Origin: JBCDCE01 sp039182515
GTDB taxonomy: Bacteria; Pseudomonadota; Alphaproteobacteria; Rhodobacterales; Rhodobacteraceae
Assembly: GCA_039182515.1 (NCBI GenBank)
Contig: JBCDCE010000033.1
Location: 1 to 41,567, forward strand
Length of the DNA stretch: 41,567 nucleotides
Reading direction: 5' to 3'
Shown here: one piece after another, positions 7,332-15,591 of the stretch
Position numbering within the stretch: the first letter of the stretch is position 1
How the letters are laid out: the number at the start of each line of letters is the position of its first letter
Notes under the pieces: model-generated
The model's input: only the letters and a program-made list of their open reading frames with translations
Database searches by the model: none
Told to the model about the DNA's origin: nothing
Translations under genes and position numbers: made by a program

Positions 7332-9656
7332 TCAGTCCGTGAAACGGTTGTCTCTGGGGAACCCTCTGGGAGCCATGCGTCCGGTTCCGGCGCGTTTTCC
7401 GACCCATTCTGCGAGCTCTGTTTCCGTTCGGGTGCGTCCGGCTGGGTCTTTCCACGAGAGCCCTTCGTCCAAGGTAAATGTGGTGGCATCGCTCAGACCC
7501 CCGTCTTTATAGCGTTGCAGCCGCACGCCTTTGCCGCGACCCATTTCAGGTAATTCGTCCAAAGCAAAGACCAAAACCTTCCGGTTTTCGCCAACCACAG
7601 CCGCGTGATCCCCGTTCACCGGCTTGCAAACAGCTGCCCGAACGGCGCCTTTGACATTCAGCACCTGTTTGCCTGACCGGGTCTGGGCGATCACATCATT
7701 TTCCGGCACGATAAACCCATCTCCAGCGGTAGACGCCACCAAGAGCTTCCTGTCAGGCTGATGGATAAAGAGAGCCAGCATTTCTACGTCTTGCGGCAGA
7801 TCCACCATCAAGCGTACAGGCTCGCCCATGCCGCGCCCGCCCGGCAAATTCGCTGCTGAAAGCGTGTAAAATCGCCCATTCGTGCCCAGAAGAAGCAGCC
7901 GATCCGTGGTTTCAGCATGGAACAGAAAACGGCCTTCGTCCCCATCTTTAAATTTTAGCTCGCGGGTCAGATCGATATGTCCCGACATGGCTCGGATCCA
8001 GCCCATTTTGGAGCAAACAACCGTAATGGGCTCTTTGTCGATCATCGCCTCAAGCGGTACGTCTTCCACTTCGCCCGCTTCCGCAAAACCCGTGCGCCGC
8101 GCGCCGCCCTCGGCGTCTTTACCAAAGAGCTTGCGGGTTTCGCGCAGCTCTTCCGCAATCTTTTTCCATTGCAAGTCTTCGGTGGTCAAAAGAGCCGCCA
8201 GCCCAGCGCGCTCTTCGCGCAGCGCCTCGCGTTCTTTGATCAGTTCCATCTCTTCAAGACGCCGCAAGCTGCGCAGGCGCATGTTGAGAATGGCTTCCGC
8301 CTGTACTTCCGTGAGCGCAGGATCGGGTGACAAGCCTTCCAGACCAACAGGACTGACGTAATCGCTCTCGTCCAGCGCGCGCGTGAACTCACGGTCCCAA
8401 TCCTCAGCCATGAGGGCCGTTTTGGGATCGGCGTCATAGCGGATAATGTCGATTACCCGGTCTAGGTTAAGAAAGGCGATAATGAAGCCTTCAAGCACTT
8501 CCAAGCGGTGATCGATCTTTTCGACCCTGTGCTGGGAGCGCCTTTTGAGCACGTCTTGGCGGTGATCCAAAAAGGCACGCAGCACTTCTTTGAGCGAGCA
8601 CACTTTCGGCGTGACACCATCTATGAGCACGTTCAAGTTCATTGAAAAGCGTACTTCAAGGTCCGTCGCTCGGAACATGAGCCCCATCAGAACATCCGGA
8701 TCAACGTTCTTGGATTTGGGCTCTAGCACCACCCGAATGTCATCCGCGCTTTCATCACGCACATCGGCCAGAATTGGGATCTTTTTAGTCTGAATAACTT
8801 CCGCGATCTTCTCGATCAGCTTTGACTTTTGAACCTGATAAGGCACTTCCGTCACGACAATTTGCCATTGACCGCGGTCCAGTTGCTCAATCTCGTAACG
8901 CGCGCGCAGGCGGAAGGCGCCCCGCCCGGTCCGATAAGTTTCTGCGATGCTTTCAGGCGGCTCAACAATGACGCCCCCGGTCGGGAAATCAGGCCCTTGG
9001 ATGTACTCAAGAAGCGTATCATCCCGCGCATTGGGCGCTTTGATCAGATGCAAACAGGCGTTGATCAGCTCTTCCAGATTATGCGGCGGGATGTTGGTCG
9101 CCATGCCAACAGCAATACCCGAAGACCCGTTTGCCAAAAGGCTCGGAAAGGTTGCTGGCAGGACGGCTGGCTCTTGCAATCGGCCGTCGTAATTGTCCCG
9201 AAAATCGACCGCGTTTTCATCGAGGCCTATGAGCAAGGCCTCAGCAGCCACAGTCATGCGCGCTTCGGTATAGCGTGAGGCGGCCGGGTTATCGCCATCG
9301 ATGTTACCGAAGTTGCCCTGCCCGTCCACAAGCGGATAGCGGATCGTAAAATCCTGGGCGAGACGCGCCATAGCATCGTAAATCGCACCGTCGCCGTGAG
9401 GGTGAAAATCGCCCATGGTATCGCCAGAAATCTTGGCAGATTTCAGAAATTTTCCGTTCGATGCCAGCTTCAAGCGGCTCATCGCATAGAGGATGCGGCG
9501 ATGCACGGGTTTGAGCCCATCGCGGGCGTCTGGCAACGCGCGGTGCATGATTGTGGAGAGCGCATAGGTCAAATACCGGTCCCCAAGGGCGCGGCGCAGT
9601 GGCTCGGAGCTGCTCAGAGGGGGCTCCATTTTGGGGTCATCGGTTTGATCTGACAT
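7332..9656 (-). CDS. parC: DNA topoisomerase IV subunit A
   Basis: A 774-residue type IIA topoisomerase subunit that cuts and rejoins DNA to unlink daughter chromosomes. The catalytic tyrosine is Y129 in AASRYTEARM. The breakage-reunion domain covers roughly the first 480 residues, followed by a shorter beta-pinwheel region, which favours ParC over GyrA. The quinolone region reads HPHGDGAIYDA (85-95), with Gly90 where E. coli ParC has Ser80, and Asp94 at the Glu84 position. I chose ATG 9656 (MSDQTDDPKM) over the in-frame TTG at 9695, which adds an unconserved leader. No parE is in the window. The 3' end overlaps the extended reading of the downstream DUF898 gene. Confidence 0.96.
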   Translation of the reverse strand: MSDQTDDPKMEPPLSSSEPLRRALGDRYLTYALSTIMHRALPDARDGLKPVHRRILYAMSRLKLASNGKFLKSAKISGDTMGDFHPHGDGAIYDAMARLAQDFTIRYPLVDGQGNFGNIDGDNPAASRYTEARMTVAAEALLIGLDENAVDFRDNYDGRLQEPAVLPATFPSLLANGSSGIAVGMATNIPPHNLEELINACLHLIKAPNARDDTLLEYIQGPDFPTGGVIVEPPESIAETYRTGRGAFRLRARYEIEQLDRGQWQIVVTEVPYQVQKSKLIEKIAEVIQTKKIPILADVRDESADDIRVVLEPKSKNVDPDVLMGLMFRATDLEVRFSMNLNVLIDGVTPKVCSLKEVLRAFLDHRQDVLKRRSQHRVEKIDHRLEVLEGFIIAFLNLDRVIDIIRYDADPKTALMAEDWDREFTRALDESDYVSPVGLEGLSPDPALTEVQAEAILNMRLRSLRRLEEMELIKEREALREERAGLAALLTTEDLQWKKIAEELRETRKLFGKDAEGGARRTGFAEAGEVEDVPLEAMIDKEPITVVCSKMGWIRAMSGHIDLTRELKFKDGDEGRFLFHAETTDRLLLLGTNGRFYTLSAANLPGGRGMGEPVRLMVDLPQDVEMLALFIHQPDRKLLVASTAGDGFIVPENDVIAQTRSGKQVLNVKGAVRAAVCKPVNGDHAAVVGENRKVLVFALDELPEMGRGKGVRLQRYKDGGLSDATTFTLDEGLSWKDPAGRTRTETELAEWVGKRAGTGRMAPRGFPRDNRFTD

Positions 9657-9820
9657 AGATGATGTGTAGCTTGGCAAATAGGTGTCGTAAAGCAATCACG
9701 GTTCGAATTTTCAACGAATTCCCCGCACAATTCGTGTCATATTCACAGATAAACAAGGCGTGGGATAGAAGTGTTGGGCACGCGACTCGTTTTGTATGCG
9801 TGATGATTGGGAGAGCCAAA

Positions 9821-10531
9821 ATGTGGCGTTTTATGATGGTTTGCTTTTTGCTGCTGGGATGGGGTTTTTACGAACTGTCCGGTGGGTCGGACTTTGCACT
9901 AGAAACGCGCGGAACGGCTCAAGCCTCAACCTCAAGCCTCGTCCCGACGGAAACAGAAGCCGTCACACCGGTCGTCACGAATTTGGAAACCCCGAGCACA
10001 GGTGTTCAGCAAGCGTCGCTTCTTGTCACAACCCCTACGGTCGCTGCCACGTCATTCGTTGACGGTCAAAGCGATCTCGGCATCGCGCAATCGCCCAGCA
10101 TTGAAGTGTCGGCCCTGAGCCCAAGTGGAGCGCCGAGAGTTGATCCAGTTGCTGTGAATACAGCCATAGAAGCCGCGCTCGACTCCGCACCAACAGAGAC
10201 GACATCCCCAAGTGCCGCAGCAGATACAACTCTGGCCCTCGTGCAGGTTGAAGAGTTGCCAACCGTGCGGGAAACGGAAACCGCCAGTACACAACTTGAA
10301 ACGCTTGAAGCCACCGCGCCACGCCAAAACCGCTCGGATGACATGCGCACCGTAACAGCCAACCGCATGAACTTTCGCGCCGGCCCAGGGACCAACTTCG
10401 ACATCATCGGTAAAGTTGTGAATGGCGACGTGACTTACGTCTTGGAAACAAATGGCGCGGGCTGGGCGCGTGTCGAATTGGAAGATGGCACGCAAGGCTG
10501 GCTTGCTGAGCGTTTTTTGTCCGCCAGCTAA
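9821..10531 (+). CDS. Exported SH3-domain protein
   Basis: A 236-residue protein with an N-terminal hydrophobic segment (MWRFMMVCFLLLGWGFYELS) acting as signal or anchor. A long low-complexity Thr/Ser/Ala/Pro linker of roughly 140 residues follows, and then a C-terminal bacterial SH3 domain: TVTANRMNFRAGPGTNFDII, then GWARVELEDGTQGWLAERFL. Bacterial SH3 domains bind peptidoglycan or other ligands in the envelope, so an envelope role is likely; no catalytic domain is attached. ATG 9821 is preceded by GGGAGAG. An upstream in-frame opening to 9659 exists but overlaps the parC start and lacks signal features. The gene is divergent from parC. Confidence 0.85.
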   Translation: MWRFMMVCFLLLGWGFYELSGGSDFALETRGTAQASTSSLVPTETEAVTPVVTNLETPSTGVQQASLLVTTPTVAATSFVDGQSDLGIAQSPSIEVSALSPSGAPRVDPVAVNTAIEAALDSAPTETTSPSAAADTTLALVQVEELPTVRETETASTQLETLEATAPRQNRSDDMRTVTANRMNFRAGPGTNFDIIGKVVNGDVTYVLETNGAGWARVELEDGTQGWLAERFLSAS

Positions 10532-10597
10532 GCGCAAAGCCCGCATCCAGCGCCTGGCCCTCTTGCAACTCGAGAGCGCGGGTGGCAGGCGGGGCTC

Positions 10598-11422
10598 ATG
10601 CAAAAATCCATACTGATCACAGGATGTTCAAGCGGCATCGGCTATGATGCCGCAAAGTCACTGAAGGCCCGAGGCTGGCGTGTCTTTGCCAGTTGCCGCA
10701 AAGCAGACGACTGCAAAAAGTTGCAAGCCCAAGGGTTTGAGAGCCCGCAGCTTGACTTAGCAGATCCTGCGAGCATTGAAGCGGGTCTGAACAGTGTTCT
10801 TGAAGCGACCGGTGGCACGCTAGATGCGCTTTTCAACAACGCCGCCTACGCCGTTCCGGGCTACGTTGAAGACCTGCCCAGAGACGCACTTAGGGAAAGC
10901 TTCGAAGTTAATTTCTTTGGCACACACGATCTGACACAGCGCGTGATCCCAGTTATGCGCCAACAGGGCCATGGCCGCATCGTCAATTGCTCTTCGGTTC
11001 TGGGTTTCGTGACTTTCCCATTGCGCGGCGCCTATAGCGCCAGCAAATTCGCCCTCGAAGGCCTCAGCGACACATTGCGCATGGAAATGGCAGATCAAGG
11101 CATCGATGTGATCTTGATCCAACCAGGCCCGATCACCACCAAGATCCGGCAAAACTCCATTCCACATTTTGAGCGCTGGATTGATGTAGAAAACGCAGCG
11201 CGACGCACGGATTACGAACGTTTAAAGCACCGCCTCTACGAAGACCGCGGCCCGGATCCCTTTGAACTGTCACCATCTGAAGTCAGCAAAGTCCTTGTCA
11301 AAGCTTTGGAGAGCCCGAAGCCACGCGCGCACTACCGCGTCACAACGCCAACAAAAGTCATCAACCTGCTCCGTCGGGTTTTACCCACAAGCATCATGGA
11401 CCGGATTTTGAGCAAAGTTTAA
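10598..11422 (+). CDS. Short-chain dehydrogenase/reductase (classical SDR)
   Basis: A 274-residue Rossmann-fold oxidoreductase. The nucleotide-binding motif is TGCSSGIG (8-15), the NNA motif is at 80-82, and the catalytic set is S133, Y146 and K150 (YSASK). After the cofactor motif the sequence SCRKADD suggests basic residues that would favour NADPH (inferred). A C-terminal extension of about 50 residues is hydrophobic and basic. The substrate is not readable; related proteins act on steroid-like, retinol-like or fatty compounds. It appears to be a single-gene unit; a GGCAGGCGGGG stretch precedes ATG 10598. Confidence 0.9.
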   Translation: MQKSILITGCSSGIGYDAAKSLKARGWRVFASCRKADDCKKLQAQGFESPQLDLADPASIEAGLNSVLEATGGTLDALFNNAAYAVPGYVEDLPRDALRESFEVNFFGTHDLTQRVIPVMRQQGHGRIVNCSSVLGFVTFPLRGAYSASKFALEGLSDTLRMEMADQGIDVILIQPGPITTKIRQNSIPHFERWIDVENAARRTDYERLKHRLYEDRGPDPFELSPSEVSKVLVKALESPKPRAHYRVTTPTKVINLLRRVLPTSIMDRILSKV

Positions 11423-11500
11423 TCATCCCGCTCGCCAATCCCAAATTGCCTCCTATCTTAGGCTGGCAAGCGCAAAGCACCCTTCAAGAGAGTTTCCCAA

Positions 11501-11710
11501 ATGGCCAGTGATCCTTTTTTCATCGTCGCGGCACTGGCCTGTTTGGCCGTGCTGGGCATTTTGGCTTATGGCATCAGCGGCTTTGCGAAGGGCGGCTCTG
11601 ACAACGGGAAAAAGGCTAATAAAATTATGCAATGGCGGATTGGAATGCAATTTCTTGCAGTGGTCCTCATCTTGCTGTTTGTGGCAGTCCAACGCATGGG
11701 AGGGAATTGA
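11501..11710 (+). CDS. HIG1-domain twin-transmembrane protein
   Basis: A 69-residue protein with two membrane helices (about 6-27 and 50-66) joined by a basic Gly/Lys-rich loop. The second helix starts with NKIMQWRIGMQF, which fits the HIG1 signature (basic residue, R and Q at fixed spacing). HIG1 proteins of mitochondria and alphaproteobacteria associate with cytochrome oxidase, so a role in respiratory complexes is likely but inferred. The stop overlaps the start of the adenosyltransferase gene (TGATG). It is preceded by AAGAGAG as ribosome site. Confidence 0.82.
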   Translation: MASDPFFIVAALACLAVLGILAYGISGFAKGGSDNGKKANKIMQWRIGMQFLAVVLILLFVAVQRMGGN

Positions 11711-12282
11711 TGGTCGTTCTAAACAAAATTTACACAAAAACCGGTGACGCGGGCGAAACGGCGCTCGGTAATGGCGCGCGCGTTGCAAAGCATTCCATGC
11801 GTGTCACAGCCTACGGCACAAGTGATGAGCTCAACGCAACCGTCGGTGTGGCGCGTCTACATGCGAACGGAGAAATAGACGCGCAGCTTTCGCGCATTCA
11901 AAACGACCTGTTTGATCTTGGTGCCGATATGTGTCGTCCAGATATGGAAAAGGACGCAGAAGCTGAATATCCGCCCCTCCGCATGACCGACGCGCAAGTG
12001 GCCCGGCTAGAGGCGGAAATCGACGTGATGAACGACGTACTCGAGCCTTTGCGCAGCTTCATTCTGCCGGGTGGTTCTGCTTTGGCGGCTCATCTTCACA
12101 TTTGCCGGACCGTCGCGAGACGAGCCGAACGCCTTGCAGTGGAACTTGCAACGATGGAAGCCGTGAACCCCGCAGCGGTAAAGTACCTCAACCGCCTCAG
12201 TGATTGGTTCTTCGTTGCCGGTCGCATTGCAAATAACGACGGCAAAGATGACGTGCTTTGGGTGCCGGGGGCAAACCGCTAG
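11710..12282 (+). CDS. Cob(I)alamin adenosyltransferase, PduO type
   Basis: A 190-residue enzyme that transfers adenosyl from ATP to cob(I)alamin or cob(I)yrinic acid a,c-diamide. The N-terminal ATP loop is YTKTGDAGETALG (residues 8-20), followed by TSDELNATVG. The conserved CRTVARRAER helix is near residue 140, and LNRLSDWFFVAGR lies near the end; all are typical of the PduO family. The start ATG 11710 shares one base with the HIG1 stop. An in-frame opening upstream to 11632 is inside the HIG1 gene and is not used here. The product would supply adenosylcobalamin for methylmalonyl-CoA and ethylmalonyl-CoA mutases, which fits the acyl-CoA genes nearby. Confidence 0.94.
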   Translation: MVVLNKIYTKTGDAGETALGNGARVAKHSMRVTAYGTSDELNATVGVARLHANGEIDAQLSRIQNDLFDLGADMCRPDMEKDAEAEYPPLRMTDAQVARLEAEIDVMNDVLEPLRSFILPGGSALAAHLHICRTVARRAERLAVELATMEAVNPAAVKYLNRLSDWFFVAGRIANNDGKDDVLWVPGANR

Positions 12283-12315
12283 ACGGCCCACGAGGACTTC
12301 AAGCAACTTAGAGAC

Positions 12316-12681
12316 TTATGAGGCCGCCGGTTCCCACAACTCTATCGGCGTGCCTTCCGGATCTGACAGATGCGCAAACCGCCCGATCCCAGGCATGGCC
12401 TCTTTTTCAACAACAGAAACGCCCGAAGCCGTGAGTTGCTCGATCATCGCGTCCATGTCACTGACACGAAAGTTCAGCATGAAGCTTTTGTCCTGCGCGA
12501 AATAGGTTGTGTCCCGTTCAAAAGGCGCAAATATCGTTGGCCCAGCCTCTTGGATCCAAGGTAGATCATCCGCAGATTTTGGGACCGGATCGATGCCAAG
12601 GTGGATTTTATACCATTCCGCCAAGCCGTACGAATCGTCGGCACGAAAGAAAAAACCGCCAAAGCCCGTAACTCTTTGCAT
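12316..12681 (-). CDS. VOC superfamily (glyoxalase/bleomycin-resistance fold) protein
   Basis: A 121-residue protein with two paired beta-alpha-beta-beta-beta modules. The sequence opens VTGFGGFFFRADDSYGLAEW and ends HLSDPEGTPIELWEP, the typical last strand that carries a metal-ligand glutamate. VOC enzymes include dioxygenases, isomerases and binding proteins, and nothing here selects one. ATG 12681 has a strong AGGAGG site. It is divergent from etfB and convergent with the adenosyltransferase gene. Confidence 0.88.
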   Translation of the reverse strand: MQRVTGFGGFFFRADDSYGLAEWYKIHLGIDPVPKSADDLPWIQEAGPTIFAPFERDTTYFAQDKSFMLNFRVSDMDAMIEQLTASGVSVVEKEAMPGIGRFAHLSDPEGTPIELWEPAAS

Positions 12682-12816
12682 CTATTTCGCCTCCTAAATG
12701 CTGCAACATGATCCGAAATACGGCAAAACGCGACGTCCCAACGCACAGACGTGACGATTTTGCTCTGTCTCCCGGACAGGGCAAACGGTATCACGACGCC
12801 AGCAGTTCCCAAACAA

Positions 12817-12832
12817 CCGCGCAATCGCGCGG
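12817..12832 (+). promoter_or_regulatory. GC hairpin in the etfB leader
   Basis: CCGCGC-AATC-GCGCGG is a perfect 6-base stem with a 4-base loop, 11 bases before the AGGAGAA ribosome site of etfB. It has no T-run, so it is not a terminator in itself. It may stabilise the mRNA or modulate initiation (inferred). Confidence 0.35.
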
Positions 12833-12858
12833 CTCATTTATTTAGGAGAAGAACGCAG

Positions 12859-13617
12859 ATGAAGGTGCTTGTCCCCGTCAAACGCGTGATCGACTACAAC
12901 GTGAAAGTCCGCGTGAAAGCAGACGGCAGCGGAGTTGATCTGGCCAACGTCAAAATGTCTATGAACCCCTTTGATGAAATCGCTGTCGAACAAGCGATCC
13001 GCCTCAAAGAAGCAGGCAAAGCCGATGAGGTTGTTGCCGTTTCAATCGGCGTGAAGCAAAGCCAAGAGACGCTGCGCACAGCGCTCGCGATGGGCGCGGA
13101 CCGCGCTATCCTGGTTGTTGCCGCTGATGATGTGCACACAGACATCGAGCCATTGAGCGTCGCAAAAATCCTCAAAGCTGTTGTTGATGAAGAGCAGCCC
13201 GGCCTGGTGCTTTGTGGCAAGCAAGCGATCGACAACGACATGAACGCCACGGGCCAAATGTTGTCTGCTCTCTTGGGCTGGTCACAAGCAACCTTTGCCT
13301 CCGAGCTCGACATCGATGGCGACTCAGCCACAGTGACCCGTGAAGTCGACGGCGGTTTGCAAACGATCAAGGTAAAAATGCCGACTATCGTCAGCGTTGA
13401 TCTGCGCCTCAACGAGCCACGCTACGCTTCTTTGCCCAACATCATGAAGGCCAAGAAAAAGCCTCTGGACGAAAAAACAGCGGCTGATTACGGCGTTGAT
13501 GTTGCGCCACGTTTGGAGATCGTCAAAACCAGCGAGCCAGAAGAGCGCGCGGCCGGCATCAAAGTTGGCTCAGTCGACGAACTTGTTGAGAAACTCAAAG
13601 AAGCGGGGGCTGTATAA
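12859..13617 (+). CDS. etfB: Electron transfer flavoprotein subunit beta
   Basis: A 252-residue ETF beta subunit starting MKVLVPVKRVIDYNVKVRVK. It contains the conserved MNPFDEIAVEQAIRLKEAG and LCGKQAIDNDMNATGQM stretches, and near the end RLNEPRYASLPNIMKAKKKP. With ETF alpha it carries one FAD and an AMP, and shuttles electrons from acyl-CoA dehydrogenases to ETF-ubiquinone oxidoreductase. I chose ATG 12859 because it follows AGGAGAA directly; the frame is open upstream but not conserved. etfA follows with no intergenic base. The divergent VOC gene shares the 177-base upstream spacer. Confidence 0.97.
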   Translation: MKVLVPVKRVIDYNVKVRVKADGSGVDLANVKMSMNPFDEIAVEQAIRLKEAGKADEVVAVSIGVKQSQETLRTALAMGADRAILVVAADDVHTDIEPLSVAKILKAVVDEEQPGLVLCGKQAIDNDMNATGQMLSALLGWSQATFASELDIDGDSATVTREVDGGLQTIKVKMPTIVSVDLRLNEPRYASLPNIMKAKKKPLDEKTAADYGVDVAPRLEIVKTSEPEERAAGIKVGSVDELVEKLKEAGAV

Positions 13618-14547
13618 ATGGCTGTACTCCTGATTGCAGAAATTGCGAATGGTGAGCTTTCTGTAGACGCAACAGCAAAAGCGCTCACTGCGGCCAAACA
13701 AATGGGCGATGTCACCGTGCTATGCGCTGGTGGAAGTTGTGCTGGTGCTGCTGAAGCTGCTGCGAAACTCGACGGCGTGAGCAAAGTGCTTTGCGCTGAA
13801 GACGATGCTTACGGACATGACCTGGCGGAGCCAGTTGCAGATCTTGTTGTAGGTTTGGCGGGTGACTATTCGCACATCGTGGCACCCTCCACGGCTGCGT
13901 CCAAAAACATCCTGCCTCGCGTCGCGGCCATGCTGGATGTGATGGTCATTTCTGAGGTCACAGCAGTTGTCGACGCCGACACGTTCGAGCGCCCAATTTA
14001 CGCCGGTAACGCGATCCAGACCGTAAAATCAGGCGACGCAACGAAAGTTGCCACAATCCGGACATCGACCTTCGATGCCGCGGGCGAAGGCGGATCCGCT
14101 TCGGTTGAAACCATCGCAGCTGCGGGCAATTCAGGCCTGTCGGAATGGGTGGAAGACAAGGTGGCTGAAAGCGACCGCCCAGAGCTTACATCCGCTGGCG
14201 TTGTCGTCTCTGGTGGCCGTGGCGTCGGCTCAGAGGATGATTTTGCTTTGATCGAAAAGCTCGCCGACAAACTTGGTGCGGCCGTTGGTGCCTCCCGCGC
14301 AGCGGTCGACTCCGGCTATGCCCCCAATGATTGGCAAGTGGGCCAGACGGGCAAAGTTGTTGCCCCCGATCTTTATGTCGCTGTTGGTATTTCTGGCGCG
14401 ATCCAGCACCTCGCTGGTATGAAAGACAGTAAGATCATCGTGGCCATCAACAAAGATGAAGAAGCGCCAATTTTCCAAGTGGCTGACTATGGCCTCGTGG
14501 CTGACCTCTTTGATGCGGTACCACAGCTGGTTGAAAAACTGGGCTAA
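13618..14547 (+). CDS. etfA: Electron transfer flavoprotein subunit alpha
   Basis: A 309-residue ETF alpha subunit. The C-terminal FAD domain shows VVSGGRGVGSEDDF (about 200), then GQTGKVVAPDLYVAVGISGA and NKDEEAPIFQVADYGLVADL, the standard FAD-binding signature. It begins immediately after the etfB stop and ends in a strong terminator. The partners in this window are probably the acyl-CoA dehydrogenase at 24982-26667 and other beta-oxidation dehydrogenases elsewhere. Confidence 0.97.
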   Translation: MAVLLIAEIANGELSVDATAKALTAAKQMGDVTVLCAGGSCAGAAEAAAKLDGVSKVLCAEDDAYGHDLAEPVADLVVGLAGDYSHIVAPSTAASKNILPRVAAMLDVMVISEVTAVVDADTFERPIYAGNAIQTVKSGDATKVATIRTSTFDAAGEGGSASVETIAAAGNSGLSEWVEDKVAESDRPELTSAGVVVSGGRGVGSEDDFALIEKLADKLGAAVGASRAAVDSGYAPNDWQVGQTGKVVAPDLYVAVGISGAIQHLAGMKDSKIIVAINKDEEAPIFQVADYGLVADLFDAVPQLVEKLG

Positions 14548-14571
14548 GCCTGAGCTTCGAAAGACTTAAAG

Positions 14572-14599
14572 AGCCCGCCCTGATCGGCGGGCTTTTTTT
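14572..14599 (+). terminator. Rho-independent terminator after etfA
   Basis: AGCCCGCC and GGCGGGCT form an 8-base stem with a 6-base loop (CTGATC), followed by seven T. It is positioned 24 bases after the etfA stop and touches the stop of the convergent DUF6473 gene. Confidence 0.93.
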
Positions 14600-15428
14600 A
14601 TTCGGTATAGTCTTTTAAAATTGCAGCCAGGCGCTCTGCAATTTCTTGGTGGGCCGTTCCACCCAACAGGCTTTGCGCTGCCAGACTGTCCATGGGATGA
14701 AAAACCATGCCCCGTGTGCCTTCGTGATAAGCCGCCGCACTTGGGCGCATCATGACCACTTCCGAGAAATAGGGAGCCACGCGATCAACCATTTTCTTGG
14801 TCACAAACAGAGGCTCTGATCCAAGGGATTCATCCGCATCTGACGCAGGCCTGTCGCTTGGATCAATCCACAGCAAAACGACATCACCTTTGATGTTCTC
14901 TGTCAGAGTGCGCATGCGCGCAATCCAAGCCTCTTGCAACTCTTCTACCACCAGTTCGAAGCGATCCGACGCGCGCTCCTTAAGCGCGTGAAGCAGATGT
15001 TTGGTAAAACTGAACTCTGTAAAATCCATCTCTGGAAAGAGAATTTGCATTTTGTCGGAGGCTTGGACAAAGCGATCGTTTCGCCGAGGATGAACACTAT
15101 AAAGCCGGTTAGACATATTATGTGCGCCCATGGCTTGGAGGACCGTTACGCGCGCCCGGGCGGCGGCGGCAAGAACTGTTTCATCTTGCAAAAATACATC
15201 CGTGCCTGCGTTGACACACCCAAAGTTCACGCATTCTAGATCAATAAGCGGCTCAACACGCGAGACGAAGGGAGCCTCAAGAAATTTCCCATACGTATCC
15301 GTACTGCCGATAAAAGCCGCGAAAGGGCCTTCCATTTTGCGCTTCGGCCCCCGAAACGCAAGTTTTGACGTGCCGTATTGGCACGGCGCATAGTTCAAGG
15401 CACCAGGCCCCATATTCTCGAAGGTCAT
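14598..15428 (-). CDS. DUF6473 family protein
   Basis: A 276-residue protein beginning MTFENMGPGALNYAPCQYGT and continuing SKLAFRGPKR. I recognise it as the DUF6473 family, common in Rhodobacterales and of unknown function. Visible blocks are FIGSTDTYGKF, LECVNFGCVNAGTDVFL and MGAHNMSNRLYSVHPRRNDR. The GSTDTYG and NxGxxNAG elements are reminiscent of SGNH-type or sulfotransferase-like folds, but that is only an impression. I chose ATG 15428; the longer frame starts with TTG at 15458 and has no family-like residues. It converges on etfA across the terminator and is divergent from the hydroxyacyl-CoA dehydrogenase gene. Confidence 0.82.
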   Translation of the reverse strand: MTFENMGPGALNYAPCQYGTSKLAFRGPKRKMEGPFAAFIGSTDTYGKFLEAPFVSRVEPLIDLECVNFGCVNAGTDVFLQDETVLAAAARARVTVLQAMGAHNMSNRLYSVHPRRNDRFVQASDKMQILFPEMDFTEFSFTKHLLHALKERASDRFELVVEELQEAWIARMRTLTENIKGDVVLLWIDPSDRPASDADESLGSEPLFVTKKMVDRVAPYFSEVVMMRPSAAAYHEGTRGMVFHPMDSLAAQSLLGGTAHQEIAERLAAILKDYTE

Positions 15429-15591
15429 CCGAACCCACCATTTCAATCTCACACCCAAGCACAGTTTTGCAGGCTGAAAGTTGCCAAAGCGCTAAAGCGG
15501 GCTTTTGCCGCAAATTTTAACCACCACCAGCCCTTGCAGCGACGCTTCCGTCAGGCGAAGATTAGCGAAAGTTCATAAAAGGACGTCAAAA

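Noticed and set aside
9659..9820. N-terminal extension of the SH3 protein by 54 codons
   Set aside because: It overlaps the region before parC, lacks a ribosome site, and would bury the hydrophobic signal segment.
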